10,024 bases of DNA. Source: Bacteroidales bacterium. GTDB taxonomy: Bacteria; Bacteroidota; Bacteroidia; Bacteroidales; UBA7960. Location: positions 1 to 10,024 of the forward strand of contig SLOR01000131.1 of the NCBI GenBank assembly GCA_007132395.1, in the 5' to 3' direction. The notes under the pieces were generated by a model. The model saw only the letters and a list, made by a program, of their open reading frames with translations. It ran no database searches and was not told the DNA's origin. A program made the translations under genes and the position numbers. Of this stretch, positions 1-6,428 are shown in pieces; position 1 is the stretch's first letter, and every line of letters begins with the position of its first letter.

Positions 1-882
1 CTCAGCAAAAGATTCTCCCTGGAAGCGCAAACTCCCTTCTCACCCAGCTTCATGGAGTTGGATACCCTCAGTTTTCTGAATTCCATTCTCATTCCCAATT
101 CAGAAATAGAAAACCTTACAGGGTTTACGAAGAAACAGCTACTGGCTAAAATGGAAGAAAACCGGATAGCTGATGTGCCGGTTCAGCCAGTGAAGGTAAA
201 GTTTGAAAGGGTACATGACACCCTGGAAGCACGGAATATAATCGGAACAATACCCGGCAAATCCAACAAGACCCTGATGGTAATGGCACATTACGATCAC
301 CTGGGCAGGGAGGGTGATATCTATTTCCCCGGTGCCGACGACAATGCCTCGGGCGTAGCAGCATTGTTTGCCCTGGCGGAGCATTTTCTACAGTTTGATG
401 ACCTTCGGTATACCATGGTGTTTATGGCCACAGATGCCGAAGAATCGGGATTGCTGGGGGCTACTTTTTATGTAAGCCAGCCCGAATTCGACCCCGGCCA
501 TATCCTGGCCAGCTTCAACCTGGATATGATTTCACGGGTGGATGACAACCACCGCAATGGCAGGTACCTCTATTGCGTGGGTACAGGCCAATGCCCGGAG
601 TTAGACCTGTTAATCCGCAGGGCAGATAGCTTATATAGCCCATGCCGGCTCGACTACTCATTCCACAATACAAACCCCTCTGCCGGAATTTTCAGACTAT
701 CCGACAGCTATCCCTTTTACCGGGCGGGTGTACCCTCAATTCTTTTCTTTGCCGGGTTGCACCCCGATTACCATAAGCCCACGGATACCTGGCGAAAAAT
801 AAATTTCAGAACATTACAGAACCGGGTCCGCCAGGTAGCCCTTGTGCTGGAGCTGATGCAGCAGGAGGGGTGGGAGAATTAG
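1..882 (+). CDS. M28-family zinc aminopeptidase/peptidase, 5'-truncated by window edge
   Basis: The reading frame is open from base 1, so the ATG at 52 is probably internal and the true start lies upstream. The visible 293 residues hold the complete M28 catalytic core. Numbered from the first visible codon, the motifs are AHYDH (His97 metal ligand, Asp99), GADDNASG (Asp113/Asp114, bridging-Asp region), DAEESG (Glu147 general base, Glu148 ligand), NLDM (Asp175 ligand) and DYHKPTDT (His258 ligand). By family knowledge this is a co-catalytic two-zinc exopeptidase that removes N-terminal residues from peptides, usually exported to the periplasm or cell surface. The signal peptide and any PA-type insert would lie outside the window, so location is inferred. 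The stop (TAG) at 880-882 is followed by only 49 bp before the next gene. Substrate preference cannot be read from the sequence. The family call is firm; the upstream extent is unknown. Confidence 0.93.
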   Translation, partial: LSKRFSLEAQTPFSPSFMELDTLSFLNSILIPNSEIENLTGFTKKQLLAKMEENRIADVPVQPVKVKFERVHDTLEARNIIGTIPGKSNKTLMVMAHYDHLGREGDIYFPGADDNASGVAALFALAEHFLQFDDLRYTMVFMATDAEESGLLGATFYVSQPEFDPGHILASFNLDMISRVDDNHRNGRYLYCVGTGQCPELDLLIRRADSLYSPCRLDYSFHNTNPSAGIFRLSDSYPFYRAGVPSILFFAGLHPDYHKPTDTWRKINFRTLQNRVRQVALVLELMQQEGWEN

Positions 883-931
883 ACTGGTCGCTTCATTCAC
901 ATATTATGCATTATACAAATCCATAAAAATA

Positions 932-1462
932 ATGAACAGAACAGCCATACTTTTATTGAGCACTTTAATTGCGTTTTTGTGCCATTCGTGCGCACAACAG
1001 GAACAACGGCTTATTGACAACAACAAGGCAGGTGCATTTGAAAAGCACATGCCCATGGAGATAGCATTGCATACAGCACAGGAAAAATACACTGTTGAAA
1101 AGAGTTCCCTTTTCCTTGAAGGCGTTGATTACACCGCATACGATCTGATGTATGACGGCGAACTGGTAATGAAGCTTGAACCCTCATACCCTGATGCATC
1201 GGTATTGTGGAGGATATGGATTTACAGCAACCGCTTTACAACAGCAGCAGGAATCGGTGTGGGCAGCACTGTTGAAGAGGTACTGCAACATTATACCTTC
1301 GATGTGTTGCGAGCAGAAGGTGCTCTTATATGTTTGTTTGTGAAAGAATTTAGCATTTGCTTTGCCATAGACCCCGGTGACATTCCCCCACAAGAGGCGG
1401 TGAACGCAGGGATGCCGGAAAACCTTCCGGGCGAAGCTAAAATATCACTTATTCTTCTGTGA
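932..1462 (+). CDS. small orphan lipoprotein of unknown function
   Basis: The product has 176 residues. It opens with Met-Asn-Arg and a hydrophobic stretch (about residues 5-17), ending in a Cys at residue 20 (FLCHSC-AQQ) that fits a relaxed lipoprotein signal peptide II site. No acidic surface-export signal follows the Cys, so a periplasm-facing anchor is more likely than a surface one. The rest is a small domain with predicted beta character. Its most distinctive piece is GIGVGSTVEEVLQHY (107-121), a Gly-Val-Gly-Ser-Thr turn before a short helix, of a kind I associate with uncharacterised Bacteroidota lipoproteins. The C-terminus is hydrophobic (ISLILL). It lies 49 bp downstream of the M28 gene with no clear terminator between, so co-transcription is possible. 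No Shine-Dalgarno sequence is seen. The stop codon lies inside a hairpin (1439-1468). I do not recognise a function. Confidence 0.8.
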   Translation: MNRTAILLLSTLIAFLCHSCAQQEQRLIDNNKAGAFEKHMPMEIALHTAQEKYTVEKSSLFLEGVDYTAYDLMYDGELVMKLEPSYPDASVLWRIWIYSNRFTTAAGIGVGSTVEEVLQHYTFDVLRAEGALICLFVKEFSICFAIDPGDIPPQEAVNAGMPENLPGEAKISLILL

Positions 1463-1468
1463 TATTTT
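1439..1468 (+). terminator. AT-rich hairpin overlapping the stop codon of the 932-1462 gene
   Basis: A perfect 10-bp inverted repeat, AAAATATCAC (1439-1448) and GTGATATTTT (1459-1468), is separated by a 10-nt T-rich loop. The TGA stop (1460-1462) sits in the right arm, and the arm itself supplies the terminal TTTT. The stem is AT-rich and the T-run is short, so it could be a weak intrinsic terminator or an mRNA 3'-end stabiliser. The inverted repeat is directly visible; the function is inferred. Confidence 0.45.
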
Positions 1469-1572
1469 CTATAGGCATCGGGGAATGGGAACCCAAATTT
1501 TTGGAAGGTTTTTAATTGTATGGAAAATAGTTATATTTACTGACTGATTAAAAAACCCTAAAGCACAGCACT

Positions 1573-2160
1573 ATGGAAAAACGATGGCTTATCCCGCCTT
1601 TGTTCATCCTGTTTTTGTGGGCAGGATGTTCGGAGAAAGATGACACGCTCCCCCCGGAAGAGGAGCCTCCCACCATCTATCATCAGCATTATGTAATTGA
1701 CGATTTATGCCTGCAGGATACTACCCTCATGTATGACTTCACCGGTAATGCCATGGATGATTTCCGGATAAAGCTGGAATGGGACATAAGCACCGAGGAG
1801 TATAACTACTGGGTTGATGTGGATTTCAGGTATTCCTATTTGGTGCATTATGCTGGCTACAGCGATTATAACCGAGAGGAAGAAAGGCCTTGGGTCGAAG
1901 GTGATAGGATAATCAGGAGCCTGGGCAGCCCCGGCTGGACGTCACAAAGCGGGGGAGGTCATTATTTTGGCACTAACAATGAAGAGAGCTTTTATCAGGT
2001 ACTTGACAGCGTACAAAATTTTGACTCCTACTGGGCTTTCTATCTGCAAATTGAGGAGAGGGAACACTATGGCTGGCTGCGTATGCGATGCATGCTCATT
2101 GAAGAGTTTGCCCTGAATCTTATACCCCGCCAAGCCATAATGGTAGGACAGCGGGAGTAA
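1573..2160 (+). CDS. orphan lipoprotein, probably surface-exposed
   Basis: The product has 195 residues. Residues 1-18 are a signal peptide (Met-Glu-Lys-Arg then a hydrophobic core) ending in FLWAGC, with lipidated Cys19. The mature N-terminus reads C-S-E-K-D-D, which fits the Lys-(Asp/Glu)2 lipoprotein export signal described in Bacteroidota, so the protein may be flipped to the outer surface. An acidic Pro-rich linker follows (residues 22-33). The body is rich in Tyr, Trp and acidic residues. The C-terminal pattern HYGWLRMR (about 165-172), then an acidic EEFALN stretch and a final IMVGQRE, resembles the YGW...yA.n....I.aGQ ending of beta-sandwich secreted proteins in this phylum. No catalytic motif is seen. 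No T9SS C-terminal sorting domain is recognisable. It is separated from the previous gene by 110 bp and followed by a gene-free repeat region. Exact function unknown. Confidence 0.8.
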   Translation: MEKRWLIPPLFILFLWAGCSEKDDTLPPEEEPPTIYHQHYVIDDLCLQDTTLMYDFTGNAMDDFRIKLEWDISTEEYNYWVDVDFRYSYLVHYAGYSDYNREEERPWVEGDRIIRSLGSPGWTSQSGGGHYFGTNNEESFYQVLDSVQNFDSYWAFYLQIEEREHYGWLRMRCMLIEEFALNLIPRQAIMVGQRE

Positions 2161-2196
2161 CGAGAGAGTTGAAAAGTTGAATGTTTAAAGATTACT

Positions 2197-2224
2197 GTTA
2201 CTTTTTTCTTAACAAAAAAGTAAC
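2197..2224. repeat. perfect 11-bp inverted repeat (hairpin)
   Basis: GTTACTTTTTT (2197-2207) and AAAAAAGTAAC (2214-2224) are exact reverse complements around the 6-nt loop CTTAAC. The hairpin lies 37 bp after the stop of the 1573-2160 lipoprotein gene. It could act as a terminator, but no T-run follows on the plus strand. It more likely marks the outer edge of the larger repeat element beside it, because the sequence continues directly into the long inverted repeat at 2236. Confidence 0.65.
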
Positions 2225-2235
2225 CAAAAAGTCAA

Positions 2236-2396
2236 GGCTTCGCAGGCTCCCCGACAAAACGGCGGTCTCTTCGCTAAAAGATTTGAATGTCCCGTGAATT
2301 GATGTAATGCTCAATGCATCTATCTTAAGTAGACGCGGGACTGCAAATCTTTTCACGCTCCGTTCCTTGTTTTGTTACCGGGAAGCCTGCAAGACC
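2236..2396. repeat. long imperfect inverted repeat, about 60-nt arms
   Basis: The left arm (2236-2296) and right arm (2333-2396) are imperfect reverse complements. Matching blocks, outermost to innermost, are GCAGGCT with AGCCTGC, ACAAAAC with GTTTTGT, AAAAGATTTG with CAAATCTTTT, and GTCCCG with CGGGAC. Short mismatched or bulged stretches lie between them. The apex holds a further 5-bp stem (ATTGA 2298-2302 with TCAAT 2311-2315). Transcribed, this would fold into a hairpin of about 160 nt. Its size, position between convergent genes and lack of coding capacity suggest a dispersed palindromic repeat rather than a gene-specific regulator. Copy number elsewhere in the genome cannot be seen here. 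Confidence 0.6.
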
Positions 2397-2403
2397 GGAG
2401 TGG

Positions 2404-2520
2404 GTAATACCCCGTAGGAGTTACATATTGATAGAATAGGCGTTACAGCCAGGCCCCAGCGCTGCAGGGAATGCACCTCCGACTGCTGTGGAGTGGCAAC
2501 TTACAATATTCACTTTTTCC
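2404..2520. repeat. candidate dispersed-repeat block next to the long inverted repeat
   Basis: This GC-richer block begins with GTAATACCCCGTAGGAG followed by TTACATATTGATAG. That wording resembles intergenic repeat sequences I associate with Bacteroidota genomes, but this is recollection and was not searched. It also holds an 8-bp palindrome CAGCGCTG (2457-2464) and a small imperfect stem (CACCTCC near 2474, GGAGTG near 2490). No open frame of note runs through it. It may be one element together with 2197-2396. Confidence 0.35.
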
Positions 2521-2524
2521 CTTT

Positions 2525-2573
2525 AAAAAAATGGGGTTAAGATGCATCGCATCTTAAGCCCATTTTGCTTTTT
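2525..2573 (-). terminator. strong intrinsic terminator for the M23-dxr-rseP operon, likely bidirectional
   Basis: The left arm (2528-2545) and right arm (2549-2566) form an 18-bp stem with a single mismatch around the 3-nt loop ATC. Reading the minus strand, the stem is followed by a run of seven T (complement of A2525-A2531). It begins 20 bases beyond the rseP stop codon. On the plus strand the right arm ends in TTTT and is followed by GC and five T, so it could also stop transcripts coming from the lipoprotein side. It is the best-formed hairpin in the window. Confidence 0.85.
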
Positions 2574-2585
2574 CGAAAAAACTGG

Positions 2586-3908
2586 TTACCTGAACAGTCG
2601 CATAATATCATTATACTGGGCAAAGATAATCAGCGACAGCAACAGAACCATACCTACGGTTTGTGCGTATTCCATAAATTTATCGGAAGGTTTGCGCCCC
2701 ACGATGATTTCATAGAACAGAAACATCACATGTCCTCCGTCGAGGGCGGGGATGGGTAGTATATTCATGATGGCAAGGATGATGGAAAGAAAGGCGGTGA
2801 TGGTCCAGAAGTGCACCCAGTCCCATGTAGGGGCAAAGATGCTGCCTATGGTGATAAATCCGCCCAGGCTTTCGCTGGCTTTTACTTCGGGGCGGAACAG
2901 CAGGCGCAGCTCCTGCACATAGCGCACGGTGGTTTGCCAGGCTTTCACAGTACCGGCAGGTATGGCCGTAAGTATAGAGTATTCACGCTTTTCAAAGTCA
3001 AAAAGCTGGTCGATGGGCCTCAGGTATACACCGATAAGCCCTTCGTCTGGTACGCGCATGGGAAGGCTTAGTTGCTGCCCGTTGCGGATTACCTGCAAAT
3101 AGATTTCTTCTCCGGCAAAGTTGCCGATTTGCTGGCGAAACTCATCAAACGACCAGGTTTCCAAATCGTTAATGCCGGCAATATGATCACCCTCCTGCAC
3201 ACCTGCTTCTTTGGCTGCTGAGCCATCCAGAAAACCTTCGGCAATAAAGGGGAAGCGCAGGCTCATGAAGTTGGCCCCGCGTTGCGAAATAATTTTTCCG
3301 AAAAAGTCGTCCGGCACACTCAGGGTCACCAGCTGTCCGTTTCTTTCTACGGTAACCGTATGGGCATTGCCCATGATAAATTCACGGGGGATGTCCATGA
3401 AGTCTTCCACTTCCTGGTCATTGATAGATAGTATTTTGTCGCCGGTTTGCATACCAATTTCCTTTGCCAGTGAATCGGCCACGATGCCGTACTGAGCATT
3501 GCGCGCAGGCAGGTATTGCTCCCCGATAAAGAACAGCATGAGGATGTAAATGAGGACAGCCAGTATCACGTTAAAGGTAACACCACCCAACATTACGATG
3601 AGTCGTTGCCATGCGGGTTTGGTGCGAAACTCCCAGGGCTTGGGCTCCTGTTGCATCTGCTCCTTGTCCATAGATTCATCAATCATGCCCGATATTTTAA
3701 CATAGCCACCCAGGGGCAGCCAGCCTATGCCGTATTCGGTATCACCGAATTTTTTCTTGAACAGCGAAAACCACGGGTTGAAAAACAGGTAAAACTTTTC
3801 TACCCGAATGTTAAAATACCTTGCGGCCAGAAAATGGCCCAACTCGTGTATGGCTATAAGGATAGAAAGACTCAGTAAAAATTGTATGACTTTAATTGCT
3901 ATTTCCAT
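2586..3908 (-). CDS. rseP: RIP metalloprotease RseP (site-2 protease, M50)
   Basis: The product is 440 residues, close to the family size (E. coli RseP is 450). It is a multi-spanning inner-membrane zinc protease that cuts transmembrane segments. In proteobacteria it processes anti-sigma factors and clears signal-peptide remnants; the Bacteroidota substrates are not evident here. Seen: TM1 with the zinc motif HELGH (21-25), GYVKISGM loop (68-75), a second hydrophobic span (about 105-128), two tandem PDZ domains (about 140-205 and 222-288), the third active-site element NILPIPALDGGH (382-393; Asp390 third ligand) and a last span (about 417-431). The ATG at 3906-3908 was chosen because it gives the usual short N-terminus directly before TM1. 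The in-frame ATG at 3986 would add 26 atypical residues and overlap dxr. It is 31 bp downstream of dxr and is the last gene of the operon. Confidence 0.96.
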   Translation of the reverse strand: MEIAIKVIQFLLSLSILIAIHELGHFLAARYFNIRVEKFYLFFNPWFSLFKKKFGDTEYGIGWLPLGGYVKISGMIDESMDKEQMQQEPKPWEFRTKPAWQRLIVMLGGVTFNVILAVLIYILMLFFIGEQYLPARNAQYGIVADSLAKEIGMQTGDKILSINDQEVEDFMDIPREFIMGNAHTVTVERNGQLVTLSVPDDFFGKIISQRGANFMSLRFPFIAEGFLDGSAAKEAGVQEGDHIAGINDLETWSFDEFRQQIGNFAGEEIYLQVIRNGQQLSLPMRVPDEGLIGVYLRPIDQLFDFEKREYSILTAIPAGTVKAWQTTVRYVQELRLLFRPEVKASESLGGFITIGSIFAPTWDWVHFWTITAFLSIILAIMNILPIPALDGGHVMFLFYEIIVGRKPSDKFMEYAQTVGMVLLLSLIIFAQYNDIMRLFR

Positions 3909-3939
3909 TGGGGGTAAAAGATATTTAGTTAGTTGTTTA

Positions 3940-5121
3940 TTAACAAGGTGAATCAGCAAAACGGTTTTTCCCATAAATAAGTTCACGGGCCATCACGCGT
4001 GCTTCTTTATCCGATGCTACCAGGTCCTGGAGGGAAGGGTTAGCGACAAAGGATATTTTATGCATGCAGTGAGCAATAATTTCGGGCATATCCATGAATC
4101 CTGTCTGGTCCTTAAGGAAAGCTGCCACGGCTACCTCGTTGGCAGCGTTGAGGATACAAGGCATATTACCGTCTTTTTCCATGGCTTCGTAGGCCAGGGC
4201 CAGGTTGCCAAAGGTGTCTGTGTCGGGCTGCTCGAAGGTAAGCTCAGGGTAGTCCATAAAGTTAAACCTGGGAAAGTCCGATGTCAACCTGTTGGGGTAT
4301 GCCAGGGCATATTGTATGGGCAGTTTCATGTCGGGCAGGCCCATTTGCGCTTTCATGGAGCCATCTGTAAACTGTACGATAGAATGTATAATGGATTGCG
4401 GATGAACAATAACTTTTATCTGATCAGGTTGCAGGGCAAACAGCCAGCGGGCTTCAATAACCTCCAGGCCTTTGTTCATTAAGGATGCAGAGTCGATGGT
4501 AATCTTACAACCCATATCCCAGTTGGGATGTTTAAGGGCATCTTCTTTTTTTACATTTTTAAGGAAGTCGGCCTTCCTTCCCCGGAAGGGTCCTCCGCTG
4601 GCAGTGAGGTAAATCTTTTCTATGGGGTTGTGAAATTCGCCTGCCATGCATTGAAAAATGGCAGAATGTTCCGAATCTACAGGATAGATGTTTACCCCTG
4701 CCTGTTGTGCTTCTCGTGTAATGATATGGCCTGCCACCACCAGGGTTTCCTTGTTGGCCAGGGCAATGTTCTTGCCTGCCCGTATGGCGCGCAGGGTAGG
4801 TTTTAAGCCGGCAAAGCCCACCATAGCCGTAAGCACTGTGTCGATGGTATCGAACTCGGTGATTTCTTCCAACGATTGTTCGCCGCAGAAAACTTTGATG
4901 GGGTGCGGAGCCAGGGCTTCACTTACTTTGGTGTACAAATCCTCATTGCCAATTACCACGGCATTGGGCATAAACTCCAGGGCCTGACTTATCAACAGGC
5001 TCGCGTTGTTTTGCGCCGTAAGCACTTCCACGTTGAATTGGTCGGGTTGCGATTTGATTACTTCAAGGGCCTGGGTGCCGATAGAACCTGTTGAACCCAG
5101 AATTGCAATATTATTTTTCAC
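3940..5121 (-). CDS. dxr: 1-deoxy-D-xylulose-5-phosphate reductoisomerase
   Basis: DXR converts 1-deoxy-D-xylulose 5-phosphate to 2-C-methyl-D-erythritol 4-phosphate with NADPH and a divalent metal, the committed step of the MEP isoprenoid pathway (cytoplasm). The 393 residues match family length (E. coli 398). Seen: NADPH-binding GSTGSIG (9-15), ANKE (122-125), metal-binding PVDSEHSAIFQ (Asp149, Glu151), the ASGGPF substrate loop start (174-179), and NKGLEVIEARWLF with Asn216, Lys217 and metal ligand Glu220. All catalytic residues are present. The start is GTG (5119-5121). An in-frame TAA lies immediately upstream (5122-5124), and no other start keeps the GSTGSIG motif with a normal N-terminus. 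It is preceded by AAGGAG, unusual in this window. It sits 42 bp after the M23 gene and 31 bp before rseP; the dxr-rseP pairing is common in Bacteroidota. Confidence 0.97.
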   Translation of the reverse strand: MKNNIAILGSTGSIGTQALEVIKSQPDQFNVEVLTAQNNASLLISQALEFMPNAVVIGNEDLYTKVSEALAPHPIKVFCGEQSLEEITEFDTIDTVLTAMVGFAGLKPTLRAIRAGKNIALANKETLVVAGHIITREAQQAGVNIYPVDSEHSAIFQCMAGEFHNPIEKIYLTASGGPFRGRKADFLKNVKKEDALKHPNWDMGCKITIDSASLMNKGLEVIEARWLFALQPDQIKVIVHPQSIIHSIVQFTDGSMKAQMGLPDMKLPIQYALAYPNRLTSDFPRFNFMDYPELTFEQPDTDTFGNLALAYEAMEKDGNMPCILNAANEVAVAAFLKDQTGFMDMPEIIAHCMHKISFVANPSLQDLVASDKEARVMARELIYGKNRFADSPC

Positions 5122-5124
5122 TTA

Positions 5125-5130
5125 CTCCTT
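5125..5130 (-). promoter_or_regulatory. Shine-Dalgarno sequence of dxr
   Basis: On the minus strand AAGGAG stands 3 nt (TAA) before the GTG start of dxr. None of the other genes in the window has a comparable purine motif; they have A/T-rich leaders, as usual for Bacteroidota. The spacing is shorter than the typical 5-9 nt, so strength is uncertain, but it supports the GTG call. Confidence 0.5.
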
Positions 5131-5163
5131 GTTTTCCTTGTGTATATGAGATTTCTTGCCAGG

Positions 5164-6042
5164 TTAAAAAACGATATAATCAACGGGGTTTACCGGGTTT
5201 CCGTTGAACCACAGCTCGAAATGCAGGTGTGTTCCCGTGGAAAGTGTTCCTGATTCGCCAATCAGGGCAATCACTTCGCCTGCTCTCACATAGCTACCCT
5301 CTTCTTTGAGCAGGTTGCTATTGTGTTTGTAAACTGAAATCAGGTTGTTGGCATGCTGAAGGCCAATGGTATATCCTGTAGTAAGGGTCCAGGTGGAGAA
5401 GATGACAGTGCCGTCCAGGGTAGCCTTGATGGGTTCTCCTTCATCGGCCACGATGTCGATGCCGAAGTGTCGCCGTGCAGGATTAAAATGGTTGGTGATG
5501 ATACCCTGCAGGGGAGGAAAAAAGAAAAACTGAGACATAGCCTGGGGTTCAAAGCTTTCCGTGGTGGGGTCGGGGGTCCAGGTGATGCGCTCCTCCGTCT
5601 CAAACTGTGCCCTGAGGATGGAATCTTCACGTGAGCGGCTCAGCTCCGCTATCTCAAAAAACTCCTGGCTCTTGAGCGAATCGGGCATTTGCTCCACGAT
5701 ATCCCTTCCCTCTACAATGTTACGGATATTGAGAAGATAAAGGTCTTTACTGCGTAGTTCTGCCTGCAGGGAGTCGGCCTTAAGGTTGAGATCCCTGAGT
5801 ACCTTACGGGTGTTAAAGTCGGCATAGCCGGGAATGTATTCGCGCAGGGGGGTAAAAGCAATCAGATAAGTGGTAGCCACCACCAGGAATATGGTAAGGG
5901 TGCCAAAGAATACAAATACGTTGAAGCGGGTGAGCCTCAACGACAATTTTTCCTCAAAGGTATCGTCATTCATGAGTACCAGGCGGTACTTATCGTGTAA
6001 TTTGTTAAAAAAGCTCTTCTCCTTGCGGGTGTTGTCTGCCAT
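5164..6042 (-). CDS. membrane-anchored M23 (LytM-type) peptidoglycan metallopeptidase
   Basis: The 292-residue product has a basic cytoplasmic N-terminus (1-41), one transmembrane segment (about 42-63), a periplasmic region with coiled-coil-like character (about 78-148), and a C-terminal M23 domain (about 172-292). The catalytic set is complete: HFGID (His192, Asp196 zinc ligands), YKH (His240) and HLHFE (His272 catalytic, His274 ligand). By family knowledge it would cut peptide cross-links in peptidoglycan. With intact residues it is more likely an enzyme than a LytM-type activator lacking zinc ligands. A C-terminal VNPVDYI closes the domain as usual. The ATG is at 6040-6042 in an A/T-rich leader without Shine-Dalgarno. 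It is the first gene of the minus-strand operon with dxr and rseP and is divergent from porW. The physiological cross-link specificity and any division role are not visible. Confidence 0.92.
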   Translation of the reverse strand: MADNTRKEKSFFNKLHDKYRLVLMNDDTFEEKLSLRLTRFNVFVFFGTLTIFLVVATTYLIAFTPLREYIPGYADFNTRKVLRDLNLKADSLQAELRSKDLYLLNIRNIVEGRDIVEQMPDSLKSQEFFEIAELSRSREDSILRAQFETEERITWTPDPTTESFEPQAMSQFFFFPPLQGIITNHFNPARRHFGIDIVADEGEPIKATLDGTVIFSTWTLTTGYTIGLQHANNLISVYKHNSNLLKEEGSYVRAGEVIALIGESGTLSTGTHLHFELWFNGNPVNPVDYIVF

Positions 6043-6428
6043 TATAAAAAAATGTAACGGGGGTTATAATACTTTAACATTTTGCTAAAATGCCTTTCAA
6101 AACAAGTGCAAATATCGCAAAATTAATGTTTTCTTGCATGCTTTTTACCATACCGTGTGTACATGCTGCTGTACTTTGAATTTGGGGATAGCTGCTCATG
6201 GGCTATTGTTCACTTCTTTGCAGGTGGACCCGGTACAGAAAAAAATATTGTAATACCAAGGTAAATTAAAATAAATTTGCAATTTCATAGTTATACATGC
6301 AGCGGTTCAGGGAAAGATTTGCTGACGGGCAAGCTTCATTTATTATAAGTAAATAAACTCTGCTGTAATGGCAGGATATACCGCCCGGTTTGTCTTCCCG
6401 CCAAAATCAATAATATATTACATAACAG
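6043..6428. other. 386-bp divergent intergenic region (M23 operon / porW)
   Basis: No credible gene or structured RNA is seen. The plus-strand promoter candidate at 6247-6279 would leave a porW leader of roughly 140 nt with only weak short stems. For the minus-strand operon I found no exact TAnnTTTG element. The closest on the minus strand are one-mismatch matches in the 6098-6115 area, without a -33 partner at the right spacing. The rest is A/T-rich. Confidence 0.6.
6247..6279 (+). promoter_or_regulatory. candidate Bacteroidota promoter for porW
   Basis: TAAATTTG (6272-6279) matches the Bacteroidota -7 consensus TAnnTTTG exactly. ATTG (6247-6250), 21 nt upstream, matches the -33 consensus TTTG in three of four positions. 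It lies about 150 bp before the porW start. The motif is short and A/T-rich sequence gives chance matches, so this is a candidate only. Confidence 0.45.

Larger units (their letters stand above)
2161..2585. other. 425-bp gene-free region between convergent genes
   Basis: This stretch separates the plus-strand lipoprotein gene from the end of minus-strand rseP. I see no credible coding frame. It is filled almost end to end with secondary-structure elements: a short perfect hairpin (2197-2224), a long imperfect inverted repeat (2236-2396), a further repeat-like block (2404-2520) and a terminator (2525-2573). The individual elements are listed separately. Confidence 0.8.

Noticed and set aside
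1500..1539. TATATTTA (1532-1539) as a -7 promoter element for the 1573 lipoprotein gene
   Set aside because: One mismatch to TAnnTTTG, and the nearest TTTG (1500-1503) is 28 nt away, outside the expected spacing; not strong enough to list as a feature.
2197..2396. CRISPR array or tRNA-like structure in the intergenic repeats
   Set aside because: There are no regularly spaced direct repeats with unique spacers and no cloverleaf; the repeats are inverted.
2565..2759. Plus-strand open frame of 64 codons at the end of rseP
   Set aside because: It is antisense to the conserved C-terminus of rseP and runs into the operon terminator; composition is not protein-like.
3516..3878. Plus-strand open frame of 120 codons inside rseP
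   Set aside because: It is the antisense shadow of the conserved RseP N-terminal region with the HELGH motif; it shows no recognisable domain.
3909..3986. Upstream ATG for rseP at 3986 giving a 466-residue protein
   Set aside because: The extra 26 residues are not typical of the family and would overlap the dxr 3' end; the ATG at 3908 gives the normal N-terminus.
4060..4482. Plus-strand open frame of 140 codons inside dxr
   Set aside because: It lies opposite the conserved DXR catalytic region and shows no domain of its own.
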